DNA from: Apodospora peruviana
Lineage: Eukaryota; Ascomycota; Sordariomycetes; Sordariales; Lasiosphaeriaceae
Assembly: GCA_033439685.1 (NCBI GenBank)
Contig: JAUEDM010000004.1
Span: 3,162,001 to 3,226,000 of the forward strand
Direction: 5' to 3'
DNA length: 64,000 nucleotides
The position numbers and the translations under genes were made by a program. Under the pieces are notes generated by a model that saw only the letters and a list, made by a program, of their open reading frames with translations, did no database searches and had not been told where the DNA came from. Shown here piece by piece: positions 11,845 through 24,000 of this stretch (positions are counted from its first letter, which is position 1; every line of letters begins with the position of its first letter).

Positions 11845-12879
11845 TCACCACGCCAGCACTTTACCGTCGTAGTTAAGAAACTTGCCAGACTTTTCCGCCG
11901 TCAACTCATCGACCCGCTCGATGATCCTCTTTGCACTGGTCTCGGTGTCCATGGCTATCTCCCCGCCATAATTAATAGCATCGGCAACAGCCTGGCCCAT
12001 GGAAGTCTTGACCCATCTGTGATTAAATCCTCGTCAGCCAGCAACTCATCATCTCCCGTCCTCCCCTCTACTAATCTTTTCGTAAAGAAAAAAGAACTCA
12101 CCCAGGATGCAAAATCCCGACCAACAATCCTTTGCTCTTCATTTCGACGGCCAATTTAGCCCCAAACCAGTTCACCGCAGCTTTGCTCATCCCATACGCC
12201 GTCCCCGGCAAGCTCTCCTCGTCCAGGCTGCTCATGGCACCCATCACACTGCTAATAATCACAAACTTCTTCTCTCTCCCTGTCTCCAGAAGCGGCCAGA
12301 CGCCATGGAAGAGCTTAACCGGACCGATCGAGTTCGCGGTAAAGTCGAAGAGCAGGTCCTCAGCCGGCGTGCTGAGGATATCTTTGAACCCCGACGAGGC
12401 GCCCGCGTTGGCGATGACCACGTCTAGGTGATCGATGCCGTATTCGGAACGGAGACGGTCGGCGATGGTGGCGGCGTTAATCGCCGGGTAAGACTCGTCG
12501 AGTAGGAAGGTGATCAATTTGCTTGTTGGGTGAGTAGGAATTGAAGTGCTGCAGGAGCGCCGAGTCGTCGCAATGACGGTTACGGATGGGTGCTGGAGCA
12601 GGGAGGTGACGATGCTGAGGCCGATTCCTGTTTACGGTGTTAGTTTATGGTATTGTGCAGAATGAGGAATTAAATAATAAGGGGGTGGAAGTAAAAACAC
12701 CAGGTTGTCGTGATGAACGGTAAAAAAGAATTGAACGAAAAACAGTGCAAAGTGTTTAAATGCAAGATGAAAAATAGGTAGCTTTGGTGATAGCAAAGGA
12801 ATGAGAGAAGACAAGGGGGTGGTCATTTACCCCTATTCGCGCCCGTGACGAGGTAAATAGTGTTATTGTCCGACATCAT
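11845..12879 (-). CDS. Short-chain dehydrogenase/reductase (SDR)
   Basis: NAD(P)-dependent oxidoreductase of the classical SDR family; substrate unknown. Exons 12831-12879, 12102-12627 and 11845-12016 give 248 aa, a normal SDR length. The cofactor motif YLVTGANRGIG spans the first intron, ANAGAS is near residue 90, the catalytic YGMSK has Tyr161 and Lys165, and a Ser pair precedes it near 143-144; HPGWVKTSMG follows the active site, as in many SDRs. Intron 1 is long for this window (203 bp); intron 2 is 85 bp. The start is ATG-ATG at 12879/12876. The next gene, ADA2, is on the same strand 809 bp upstream and has no obvious functional link. Resembles fungal carbonyl-reductase-like SDRs, but the exact reaction cannot be read from sequence. 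Confidence 0.85.
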
Positions 12880-13688
12880 GACGTTTTGACAAGAAAAACA
12901 GTTTAGTGAGCTGAGCTGAGCAGATGTCAGATATTAGATACCAACAGCAGAAATGTAAAAAGCTTTCAAGAATGATAAAATACCAAAGCGAGTCACGAGT
13001 CAGTCAGGCAGATGTTCCGGAAGACGAGGTGGGGAGGACGTGGATTTGCACGCAAGAATAAAAGACAAAAAAGGGTGAAAGGATGCAATCGCGGACAGAA
13101 AAGAGGGGGGCATGAAGCAGGAGCAGGTAGCATTGCGTTCATAAGCAGCAAAATAGCCAATCACAACCCTCCGACTTTTGTGAGAACGGCTCCTGCAGCA
13201 CTCGCCCTTCCACGAGGAGCAGGTACCGTGATGCAAAGACAGCAGATAGACGGATATCAGACTGTAGCCATAGTTATGTCTCATCAGCTTCCCTCAATGT
13301 CTCACAGGAGTAGAATAATTTCGCCAACGGACCTCAAAAGTACCTAGGTACCTAAATCTGAACGTATGTCCATACATCGGCTTCGTGTGGTCGAGCTAAC
13401 CTATTTACTTAGGTACGCGGTATGAGAAAGAAAGGAAAGGCAGAAAATATGTAGCAACGACGTGAAACATCCCATCCTTGAACCTATATCCATGTAGATG
13501 AAGAAAGAAAAAAGAGCAAGTCGCTATCCCCCTGTCCCATTGATATGGTATCCGGTACGGGGTATCCATCCCATTGATGATCCAGAACGCCAAACAAACT
13601 TCGAACCAAGCAAAAGAAACCTAAGCAAACAAGGACCATCGCGCCTCCACTGTGCAAAACGCCGGCTCTACAGTATATCGTGAAGGCA
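12880..13688. other. Intergenic: SDR promoter and ADA2 3' flank
   Basis: No gene seen. Contains a short inverted element around 13344-13355 (tacctaggtacct), of a TAGGTA-rich type that recurs in several intergenic regions of this window. Confidence 0.5.
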
Positions 13689-15427
13689 TCACGCCTTAGC
13701 AATCCACCCAGCATTGACCATAAACTCAAAAATCTTTCCGCCCTTCACCGGATCCAGGTGACATATCTCCCTGGCCTGTTTCTTCTTGAGACTACCATTC
13801 CCTTTGACAGCTTCCTTGAGGATCTGTTCCTTGATCATTATGTACGGCTTTGGTTGGATCCGGAGATACTCGCAGAGTTTCACCTCCTCTGGCGTCAAGA
13901 GGTGGAGATCCGGCGCGCTGTCTGGGTTCAGCGTCAAGGGCTGCACCCCAGGGACCGGCTGTGGCATGTACTTTGGCTTTTCGGGGCCGGTGCCGTTCGC
14001 AACCACGACGCTCCCTCCATTAGCATGATTGCCATTCGTCATTGATTCCGATTTGATGCCGTTTGACGCAGCGCCATTCGCTGACGCGCCATTCGGTCCA
14101 GCCAGGCGGATCGGTAGCTCAGGTGCAACCAGCAGGGCTGCACCGCTTGGAGGGTCAGGGACGACCGGCTGTTGCTTACCACGTTGTGTGGTGGCAAGTC
14201 GTTCACGGTCCATGGAGCCCAGTGGTATCGCTTTCTGAATCCGGGACAGCTTCTCCTGTTCATACTTCTCGCCGCTCCGCAAGTCGCCGATGCGAAGATT
14301 TCGCCAATCCTGAAGTTGATGAATTGCCTGCCTAAGGTTGAGTTCATCCACGAGCCCCTGGCAGAACTGCTCGAAGTCGTCCCGGTTCATCATGCGGGCA
14401 AACGGTTTGGCCTTGTTGAGCAGGTCCCTTTCCTCTTTGGATCGCTTTTTCTCATTCTTGATGTTCTCCCTATAATCCAGAAGATTGTGTTCGAAAATAA
14501 CCTTCTTCCGCTCAACACGCTGTGTTAACCGGCAATTGTAAATCTCCATCACAGTCAGTTTGAGCTCCATCTCGGGCTCAAGCTCGCCCGTCCGCGGGTT
14601 GATTCCATCGCCCGGATCGAACTGCATATGCTGGACGGCCTCCTCTGCCTCATTTGCATACTCTGTCTCGAACTCAAGGCGACCAGGCATGTATCCCTGG
14701 ATTTCGTGACACGACGGTTGGCTAGCTGTCGGCTTGGTCTTCGGTTGCAGCGCCGGCGCTGTCCGCGCAGCTTCCCTTCTCTCCTCGATACGTCGCTTCT
14801 TACGCGCCTGGAATTCTTCTCGTGAAACCTCGTTGGCTAGTTCCATGTCCTGTGGACTGCACCGTTTAGGGAGGGGGAATCTGGGCGAATCGACGTAGAC
14901 CTTGAGATAGTGGTCGCGGACCTCGTCCTTGTGCCGGTAGCCGCCAATGTGGTCGGCAATGTCAGCCCAAGAGCCTAGACCGTATATCTCGGCACCCTCC
15001 AGGAGGAGGAGCTCTTCGTCTGCGCCCCATTCTCGATCGAATATGGGGAAGGAGTTCTGCTCGATGACGCGGTATGGGTGCACTGCGGGCTGATGCGAAC
15101 CGCTCGCCGACCCTTTGGAGAAACATTGTACGCAGAGGTCGTACTCGTTGCAGGCGCTATGGGCACACCTGATCCGGACCTTCCGACGAGATGTTAGCCT
15201 GAGCCAAGTGCAAGATGTTGCTTACCCCACAACGTCTCCTCGGTCGACATGATGCGCCGGGTAGGCGTTAACGGCAGCAGGAACGCCGCGATTGACAGGC
15301 AACAAACTGAACACCGAGGAAAGAGTCAACTTACAGTGGATGTGATATCTGCGGAGCATACATCGCAGACATATTTCACACCGCCCTCACCGCGACTAGT
15401 GGCGGTCTTCTTCCTAATGACGCCCAT
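13689..15427 (-). CDS. ada2: SAGA-complex transcriptional adaptor Ada2
   Basis: Subunit of the Gcn5 histone-acetyltransferase module of SAGA/ADA, acting on chromatin in the nucleus. Two exons, 15335-15427 and 13689-15179, with a 155-bp intron (GTAAGT...AAG) interrupting the ZZ zinc finger: VCDVCSADITST | VRIRCAHS, then CNEYDLCVQCF. Product 527 aa, typical for fungal Ada2. The ZZ finger spans about residues 18-65. A SANT/Myb domain follows at about 75-130 (REWGADEELLLLEGAEIYGL, then GSWADIADHIGGY). A C-terminal SWIRM domain occupies about 440-527 (LTPEEVKLCEYLRIQPKPYI, ending FEFMVNAGWIAKA). The start is the ATG at 15427, which gives MGVIRKKTATSRGEGG before the zinc finger. Divergent from the galactose-1-phosphate uridylyltransferase gene. 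Domain order is diagnostic, so confidence is high. Confidence 0.95.
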
Positions 15428-16365
15428 GCTGGAGACGGCGAATGTTGGTGGGGAGAAAGGGATGTTCCGACCAGGGGCCGGTAAAGCTGGGGTGGGCTCA
15501 GAAGCCTAGGAGGGGCCGAGAGCCGCGGGGAAAATCCACATGAAGGAGATCAATCGACAGCGCATGGAAAGGTGTCAATGATGTAACGCGTATTCGAATG
15601 CAATTCGGAGATGAAGGTTGATGAAATATCGATGGCGGGCGATGGCGTTAATGGTTTGCGTGCGTCGTTGGCGTCGAGGGACAATCCTAGCAGCACGCAC
15701 CACAACTGGCGGAACGCGACCGATGCGATTTTGGCGTGGTGTGTCGGAAAGGTGCTGCAGTTGGCACTGCCCGAGACCTTTTCTGGAAGAAACCTACCTT
15801 AGGTAAGCCACAACAAGTCACACGTGGCTGGGACCGCCACAACGGATGACGAGAGGTTCGTCCAGGCTTAATCACCCGAGCCCCACCCCTTATCACAGGC
15901 AGTCTCCTTTCGGGCTTTCCATGCCTGAGTTCAACCCCAAATTTCCCCGCGCAAAGAGTCTGGGGAGTTTGCAAGACGATGGTGTAAGCTCAAACATGAC
16001 GATTCTCCCGAGAAGAGTGTTTCTTAGTATCAAATATGGACCCTGCGTCCACCAACGCCTCTTAATTGCTCTTTGTAACGTAATACGATGTGATGCTGAG
16101 TGCCGCCGAGCATCGCCGAAGCAGGACTTGGGTCCGCTGATGCCCCGCCAAATTGGTGATGCGACGGGAGCACAACCCAGCTCTCCCATGGTCCATGGAG
16201 GGGTAATAACCTGGAACCTGGAAGTAAACTGCCATGGTCACAAGGCAGCGGGAATTTTGTAGTTGCTATTTTCCTTTGAACCTGCTCATAATCTTGATCA
16301 ACTTTCGTTTTCCAACATCTTACCTTATTAGACTTCAGATCGATATAGTATTCGCATTTCCAACA
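15428..16365. promoter_or_regulatory. Divergent intergenic region, ADA2 / GAL7
   Basis: 938 bp between oppositely oriented starts must hold both promoters. I see no strong TATA box and no gene; short frames here lack domains. Confidence 0.5.
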
Positions 16366-17711
16366 ATGCCTCACGAGAAGGTGCTCGACGACATTTCTCA
16401 TCGCCGATACAACCCGCTCAACGGGTCTTGGCTCTTGGTGTCACCACATCGGACCAAGAGACCATGGCAGTGAGTTGTCTTTTTGCCTCGCCTTTTCCAG
16501 TAGCCTGATACTAAAGGAATCCCAAACTTCAGGGGCCAACAAGAAGCACCGTCCAAGAACCAGCTTCCCGAATATGATCCAAAGGTAGGTGGCTTCGGTG
16601 TCAAGCTCATGATGGACAACGTATTCTGATGTGTGCGTTCGGTCAGTGTTATCTCTGTCCTGGAAACCAGCGGGCCCAAGGAGACGCCAACCCGCAGTAC
16701 CAGAACACGTTTGCCTTCGTCAACGATTACAGCGCCGTCAAAGAGGAACAGCAGGATTACAGCCCCGACCCGAAAACTGAAGATGTCGCTTCTCTGCTTC
16801 TCCAAGCTCAGCCCGTTACTGGGCGGTGCTACGTGTTGACCTTCTCGCCGAAGCACGACACCACGCTGGCAGATATGAGAGCCCAAGAGATCCTGCCCGT
16901 GATCGAGACCTGGACCCGTATCTACGCCAGCCATCTTTCCTCCTCCCATCCTCTCAAGACGGAAGCGGTTCGGGCTGTGCAGGATATCCCCGCCAACGCC
17001 GACGGCGAAGTCGACCCGCCCAAGCACCAGCTGCGGTACATGCAGATCTTCGAAAACAAGGGCGCCGCCATGGGCTGCTCGAACCCCCACCCGCACTGCC
17101 AGATCTGGACGACGAGCACGCTGCCCGAGGAGCCCGGCAAGGAGCTGATCCAGATGGCCAAGTATAAGCAGGAGCACGATGGCCGGCACCTGCTTGGCGA
17201 CTACGTCAAACTGGAGGTTGAGAAGAAGGAGCGGGTCGTCTGGCAGAACGATTCATTCTTGGTCGTCTGCCCCTGGTGGGCGATCTGGCCGTTCGAGGTT
17301 ATTGTGATTGCGAAGCGACATGTGCGAGCCCTTGTCGACTTGACCGACGACGAGAGGTTACAGTTTGCCGAGGCCATTCAGGAGGTCACGAGACGATACG
17401 ACAATCTGTTTGAGACGAACTTCCCATACAGTAAGCACATGAACGCCAGAGCCCGAAAAGAGGGAAAACTAATCGGGTACCCTTTTATAGGCTCAGGAAT
17501 TCACCAGGCACCATTGGATTGCACCGAAGACGAAGCCAAGGCCAGTTGGTTCCACATGCACTTTTACCCGCCTCTTCTTCGGTCGGCCACAGTCCGCAAG
17601 TTTCTGGTAGGGTATGAGCTGATGGCGGAACCCCAACGCGACATCACTCCCGAGCAAGCCGCAGCGAAACTCAGAGACTGTGGGGGTGAGTTATACCGCA
17701 AGTCTTTGTAG
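16366..17711 (+). CDS. gal7: Galactose-1-phosphate uridylyltransferase (Leloir pathway)
   Basis: Exchanges UMP between UDP-glucose and galactose-1-phosphate in the cytosol. Four exons, 16366-16469, 16533-16584, 16647-17430 and 17491-17711, with introns of 63, 62 and 60 bp; product 386 aa, close to yeast Gal7 (366). Zinc-site cysteines are in CYLCPGN (Cys53, Cys56). The HIT-type active site is NPHPHCQIW, with His200 and the nucleophile His202. SSGIHQAP is rebuilt only if the last intron is removed (PYS | SGIHQAP). That third intron is 60 bp, in frame and stop-free, so simple ORF calling reads through it. The start, MPHEKVLDDISHRRYNPLNG, matches the family N-terminus. Divergent from ADA2 and convergent with ERG28. 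Confidence 0.95.
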
Positions 17712-17908
17712 TAAGGTTGTAAACCGGAGACGTCAGAAGAGGGCAAGTTCGGTTGGGATTGGGGTATTCGCAGAACGAACTGCCCACCGGAACTAGACAA
17801 AGACATCCACCACAAACACCTATGCATAACTCTTTCATCACACCAACTATTACTCCCATCAAGCCCTGCCACCAAATCAACTATCCTGTCTTCTGATGTA
17901 ACCCCCTT

Positions 17909-18584
17909 TTACTGGACATAATGGCCGTATTGGAGCGCCATCCAGATGGTACCACCGTACGCGGCCGCGAAAGGAAACGCCTGCGGGCCGGTGAACCTCA
18001 TCGTCTTGTAGACAAACATCTCGCTCGTGAAGTGGACGGCGGCGATTACGTGCGTCAAGATAGCGAGCTGGTACAGGCCCGGGTTCTCGAGATCATACGA
18101 GGCGATAAAGCGGACGACGCCCGCCATGAAGGTGTAGGTCGCAAACAGACGCGCGGCGAGCGGCGTGACCTGGTCCTTGGCCTTCTCCGAGTCCTTACCC
18201 GTCGCCGAGGCGGGCTTGAGGACCGCGACGCTGTCCTCGGGGTTGAAGCGCTTGGTGGCGGGCGGGAGCGCGTTGTTGCGCACGAAGCGGCCGTTGTACA
18301 GCCGTCGGGTGTAGTGTAGAGTCGCGAGGTTCTGGAGGGAGTTGCCCATAGCCACGACGGAGACCTGTGTTCACATGTCAGGTTTATTAGCTCGCGTGGA
18401 CAGGGCAATTAGTTGGAAGCTTGGTCAGACTCGGATTCCAAGCTCGGAAGGAAGCTGCTGAAAACGAGGAAAGTTGCCCGAATTGAGTAAGGAAAGTAAA
18501 AACATGGACTGGACATACCACGAGGAGGTAAATGGGCAGGTAGCCCTTCTCGCCCGAAGGCAGATATACCTTTAGCTGCTCCAT
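17909..18584 (-). CDS. erg28: Ergosterol biosynthesis scaffold protein Erg28
   Basis: ER membrane protein that tethers the C-4 demethylation enzymes (Erg25, Erg26, Erg27) in ergosterol synthesis. Exons 18519-18584 and 17909-18364 with a 154-bp intron; product 173 aa, normal for Erg28 (about 150 in yeast). Family features: a short N-terminus ending LPIYLLV, the segment VSVVAMGNSLQNLATLHYTR, an Arg/Asn-rich loop, and hydrophobic segments AARLFATYTFMAGVVRFIAS, LAILTHVIAAVHFTSEMF and AAYGGTIWMALQYG. A polar insertion (AVLKPASATGKDSEKAKDQV) lies between the first and second membrane parts. The start is the ATG at 18584. It shares a 458-bp divergent promoter region with the ketoacyl-CoA reductase gene, another ER lipid enzyme. 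Confidence 0.93.
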
Positions 18585-19042
18585 TTCGGTAAGGTACGAT
18601 TGACACCGGGTTTTGTCGTGATTGAGGGAAAATTGAAACACGACGAGAAGTTGTCGATTGCAGAGCTGGGAATGGTACTCCGTAACAGTAACACTAACCC
18701 CGAAAGCTCCTCTTGGAGGACAGGGGCTTCATTGAATTGCGATCTTGGCGCGCAGCTAGGCCTCTCTGGCACTTTCCCCTTCAAAGTAAATATTCCATAT
18801 TCCGCTATTGGCTAGGCGGTGAGCTGACCTCCAAATCTCCACACGCAGCGGCAACCCAGCGTCAGAAGCCCGGCGATTTTTCTTTGCTGACATCGCAATT
18901 TCAAACTCCACTTCAAAAAAAGGGTGCCTGGACCTCCACTACGGAGTACAAAAGCCCTTGACCGGGCTCTTGCCGAAGCTTAAAATTGCCCCTCCGGATC
19001 TCACGATCAGACGACACCTAGCAGTTGACGACGGCAAAAAAC
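18585..19042. promoter_or_regulatory. Shared bidirectional promoter of erg28 and 3-ketoacyl-CoA reductase
   Basis: Only 458 bp separate the two start codons. It holds an inverted CCAAT box (ATTGG, 18807-18811) and an inverted pair of 9-mers, TACTCCGTA at 18676-18684 and TACGGAGTA at 18940-18948, one nearer each gene. No canonical sterol-regulatory element (TCACNCCAC type) was found by eye. The functional reading is inference. Confidence 0.6.
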
Positions 19043-20114
19043 ATGGACAAAATTGCAGATATCTGGGATTCGGTGCCCCGGGGCGCCCAATGGGCTCTTG
19101 GAGCCATTGGAGCTCTGTATGCGGCCTCGTGGGCCACCACTCTGCTTTACTTTGCCATGGACACATTCCTGCTAAGCGGCACCAATGTACGTTTCCCCGG
19201 AGCAATACTTGCTATATCTGTTAACTCGAGACTGACATGGTCGTTTTCCGTTCCAACAGCTCCGAAAGTACGGCAAGAAGGGCACCTGGGCAGTTGTCAC
19301 AGGCGCATCTGATGGCCTCGGCAAGGAATTCGCAACGCAACTCGCCTCCAAGGGCTTCAACCTCGTCCTAGTCTCGCGCACCCAGTCGAAGCTCGACACC
19401 CTTGCCAAGGAACTGGAGGCCAAGTACGCCGGCGTGCAGACCAAGACGCTGGCCATGGATTTCTCGCAGGACAAGGACGCAGACTACGACCGCCTCGCGC
19501 AGCTCATCAAGGGGTTGGACGTGGGCATCCTGATCAACAACGTAGGCCAGTCGCACAGCATCCCCGTTCCCTTCCTCGAGACCGCGCGCGAGGAGCTCCA
19601 GAACATCGTGACTATCAACTGCCTGGGCACCCTCAAGGTCACCCAGGTCGTGGCGCCCCTCCTGGTGCAGCGCAAGAAGGGCCTCATCCTGACCATGGGC
19701 TCATTCGCTGGTGTCACCCCGACCCCTTACCTGGCGACTTACAGCGGCAGCAAGGCTTTCCTGCAGCACTGGAATAGCGCGATGGCGGAGGAGCTCAAGT
19801 CGCAGGGCGTCGACGCACACCTGGTCGTTAGCTACCTCGTTACGACCGCCATGAGCAAGATTCGCCGCACGAGCCTGCTGATCCCGAACCCCAAGCAATT
19901 CGTCCGCGCCGCCCTGGGCAAGATCGGCCTGGGCGCCGGCGAGCTCTTCCCGTACACCTATACGCCGTGGTGGAGCCACTCGGCTTTCAAGTTCGTCGTG
20001 GACAACACCGTTGGCATGTACAGTTCAATCAGCGTCTGGTTCAACCTGAGGATGCACGTTGATATCCGCCAGCGTGCGCTCAAGAAGGCAGCTCGGGAGG
20101 CGAAGAAGGCGTGA
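19043..20114 (+). CDS. Very-long-chain 3-ketoacyl-CoA reductase (Ifa38/KAR type)
   Basis: ER membrane NADPH-dependent reductase catalysing the second step of very-long-chain fatty-acid elongation (3-ketoacyl-CoA to 3-hydroxyacyl-CoA). Exons 19043-19186 and 19260-20114 with a 73-bp intron (GTACGT...CAG); product 332 aa, close to yeast Ifa38 (347). An N-terminal hydrophobic anchor (GAIGALYAASWATTLLYFAM) precedes the Rossmann motif VVTGASDGLGKEFA (about 60-73). The dinucleotide-fold motif NNVGQS follows, and the catalytic triad is Ser196, Tyr209, Lys213 (MGSFAG, YSGSK). The Lys/Arg-rich end, LKKAAREAKKA, is typical of ER-resident members. The start is the ATG at 19043. The neighbour erg28 is divergent, suggesting co-expression of ER lipid genes. 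Confidence 0.95.
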
Positions 20115-21000
20115 GAACCTGAGGCAGATGCAGAAGGATGCGTTTAGCATCCAGCTTCAAGCAGTCGTGCTTCTTCGTGCAGGCGATAGCTCATATGGGC
20201 CCTGAAATCACATGTACGCGATAGCATATATACCCGATTATCTGGGCTTGGTCACCGACCTGTCTACAACGTGAAAGGACCATTCTGAGTAAGGAATCTA
20301 TGGATGCGATGCTACGAGAACCAGCCGCAATCATAGAATAATGAGGACTGAACCCACCATTTGAATGACTAAGTAGGCTAGATAATACGGATACAATTAA
20401 TTGTTTTCATTATTTACAGTAGTGTGAAGTTTAAAACTGTTGGAAGGAAAGAAGCTGTCAACCCAACTTCATTGCATTGATGGAATTGTCGATGACGGGC
20501 TGGGTTCCACTGACAGGCCCAATCAGACTTAGCGTCGCTTTGAGTTTGCGCGGGCGCGTTCGCGTCTGCAGGGCATTGTGGCTCGGGAGGTCAGGTCCTG
20601 GCGCCAAATGATCCTTGTTCTCCAAAAATTGTTTATCCAGCCTCTTTCCATCCTCAAACCTGGAACTTGCAGAGCTACCGGTACTTACCACAACCGATTG
20701 CTACCAACTAGCCGCTTTACGACCACGACCCCTTCACGCGTAACCTGTGCTCCGAATTTGCACATCCGTTCATGGTGCAATTTTGCTAGCGAACGAGCTG
20801 CGAGCATCAGCTCTGGAGACGACGCGGGCAGGGGAGGAGCTCCAGAATTGACCGAGCTTTGTTCGGCGTGCGCACGCTCGCTCGCTTGAGCTCCAACCGT
20901 GATACCCAACATCCGCACCCACACCAACATCTAACCTACACATACTCCATAACAACCAACACCGACCGACGACGTCGAGCGCAGCGCCGACACCATCGCC
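20115..21000. other. Intergenic: nucleoporin promoter
   Basis: 886 bp between two plus-strand genes: 3' flank of the ketoacyl-CoA reductase, then promoter and 5' leader of the nucleoporin gene. No gene recognised on either strand. Confidence 0.5.
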
Positions 21001-24000
21001 ATGATGAATCCCACGGCGACGCCAATGCGCCAAATTCCTGGTGCATACTTCAATACTCCCGCGCCGGCACGCAACGACGCCGTCCGCCGTCGACTGAACT
21101 TTGGTGACATGGCAGGCACAAGCACAGCAGCTGGGATGGGAGGCAGCATGGCCGGATCTCTTGCGCCTGTCAGCTCGGGCACTGGTCTTGCTGGTGATGC
21201 CAGCGGTAGTCTCGTGGCAGGTGCACAGTCGCAATCAGTTGCACGCGTACCGGAGAAGGAACCTATCGTGAAAGCTGCGGAATCTATTAGCTATACTCTT
21301 CAGAACGATGAGAGCTTTCCGGACCTCGACTCATACTGTAGACGTACGTTTTGCCTTGCATTTCGACTCCCCGCAACCGATGTTTAGCTAACCTTGAATT
21401 CTTCTGTTCAGCTGGCGCATCCTCTGAGCACGACATGCAGGCCTCCGATTCGGCATGGGCCCCTTTCCAAAGGGGAGCAACGTATACGATACCCGACCAA
21501 GTATTCAATCTCCTCAACCAGGGCGAAGTGCATACGCATCTGGGGTTGTTTGCCAATATCAACTATGCTTGGGCCTCCATCGACAGCTCTTTATTTCTAT
21601 GGGACTACACACACCCCAGCCCAGAGCTAATCGGCTTTGAAGATGCCACCCACCCCATCACAGCTGTCGCGCTTGTGCCTCCCAAGTCCGGCGTGTTTGT
21701 CAAGACCATTACCCACATTCTTGTCGTGGCTACTACTTCCGAGGTCATCTTGCTCGGCCTTTCGGCCACCCCGACTCCATCAGGAGCAAAGACTGTCTCG
21801 TTGTATCAGACTAAAATGTCGGTACACCGCGGAGGCAGCGATGTTAGCATCATTGTTGGTACCGCTAGTGGCCGTATCTTCTTAGGTGGCGACTCTGATA
21901 CCGATATCTACGAGCTATTTTACCAGCAGGAAGAGCGGTGGTTCTCGAGCAGGTGTGGCAAGATTAACCACACACACCCTGGCTGGACGTCGGTTGTCCC
22001 CAGCCTACCAGGCCCCAGTTTGTTCGGTACCCGGCAGCACGAGCACCTAACCAAGATTGTGGTAGACGACACGCGGAATCTCATCTATTCGCTCTCCAGC
22101 AATTCCACGATCCGGACATACCACATGGAGTCCCCAGAGAAGCTGACCAAGGTCATCGAGAAGGACAAAGTTAGCTGCCTCCGTGACATCACTCACATGG
22201 TTGACCTGCGAGGCAACGGAAGTGACCTGCTTAACGATCAGATTGAAATTGTCTCAATAAGCCCAATTTCGGCGACTGAGGCATCGAAACTCCATCTGAT
22301 GGCTCTCACCAACACTGGCTGCCGCTTGCTCCTCAGCGCGACAAGTTCGGCTTCGTACATGATGGGAGCAGCATCCACTAGCCTGGCGCCACAAAGCATG
22401 CAGGTTCAGTTTGTCAAGTTCCCGCCAGTCGAGCAAAGCGCTAGAAGCGCGAGCGGACAGCCGAGGAAGGATTCAGGCTATGATTTCACCTCAAAGGCCC
22501 TCGACACCAGCATTTCCGGCCACCGCTTTGCGCCTGGCTTCTTCTTCGATGTTGTTCGCAGGGCTCCCAATACAAGTGTCGATATGCTCTTCGTCTCCAC
22601 TCCCGATACCGGAAGAATCAAGATCACCACCCCAGCTTCGGCTCTGAAATACTTTGAGCAGGGAACTTGGATCGATATCGGTGACAGCAGAGTATTGGAC
22701 ATTGGCATGACCACACCTCCGTTTTCGGCTGCGTCCCAACCGCTCGGGTTTGGCAACGAGCTTGCTGTCCAGTTTGACCATGTTCCAGGCGAGTTTGCGG
22801 TGCTGACAAATACCGGAGTGTACATGGTCCGCCGGAGGAGATTGGTGGATATCTTTGCCACTGCTATTAGGAGTGCAGTTGGTGACGAAGGTCTGGAGAA
22901 GGAGATGCGGAGATTCATCACCCAATACGGTCGCGTCGAGACGGTCTCGGCGGCGCTGGCAGTTGCGTGTGGTCAGGGGAGCGATCTGCGAACCGGTACT
23001 AGCCGGGCCGTGGACCAGGCGACTGAAGATCGCGCACGCGCTGCCTTTGTGGACTTTGGCGGACAACCTAGGGTTACGGAGACGGACGGAAACCAGATCA
23101 CGGCCGAATCGGTACAGCTATCGTCCCGGCACGATGCCCTGGCGCTGTATCTTACACGCCTAATTCGGATGCTCTGGAAGGCGAAGGTTGTAACCCTCGG
23201 CAGAGATGGTGCGGGCGCGCTTGCAGTCACCTCGACCATTCCAACAAGCAAGTTGATGACAGTGCAAGAGAACGTCGAACGACTGCGAAACTTCCTCGAA
23301 GCAAATAAGGGGATCATCCAAGGTCTCTCTGGTCCGTCTGATCGTATTGCTAATAGACAGGAAGAGATTGCACTTCAGAAGGAACACCAGGCTCTCCACG
23401 CCCTGCGGAAATTAATGGAAAGCGTTTCAGAAGGCATCTCGTTTGTGCTGATGCTCTTTGATGAGCGGGTTACCGACATTTTCATGCGGCTCGACACCAC
23501 TTCCCGGGAGCAGCTTCTTGATTTGACATATGAGAACCTCTTCTCGCAAACTCCCGGCAAGGAGCTTGCCAAGGTTCTGGTCAAAGCTATTGTTAACCGC
23601 AATATCGCCAGTGGATCGAACGTGGAGACTGTTGCTGATGCGCTGAGAAGGAGATGTGGGAGCTTCTGCTCCCCGGATGACGTCGTTATATTCAAGGCCC
23701 AGGAACAACTTCAGCGTGCTACCGAGCATGCCCACAACCCAAATGCCCTTCGCCAACTCTTGGCCGAGAGTTTGCGGTTATTTGAGCAGGTTGCTGGCAG
23801 TCTTACCTCGGCTAACCTCCGAAGTGCTGTAGAGCAATACGTGGGACTGCGTTATTATGCTGGCGCCATCAAGCTGTGCTTGACCGTCGCGCGCGAGAAG
23901 GATCGTGGAAACACAGCGTTGTCATGGGTCAACGAGGGCAAGCCCGCGACAGATCCTCGCAAATCAGCGTTCACTGAGCGGAAGGAATGCTATGCCCTGA

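Noticed and set aside
16398..17189. 263-codon minus-strand frame
   Set aside because: Antisense shadow of the uridylyltransferase gene.
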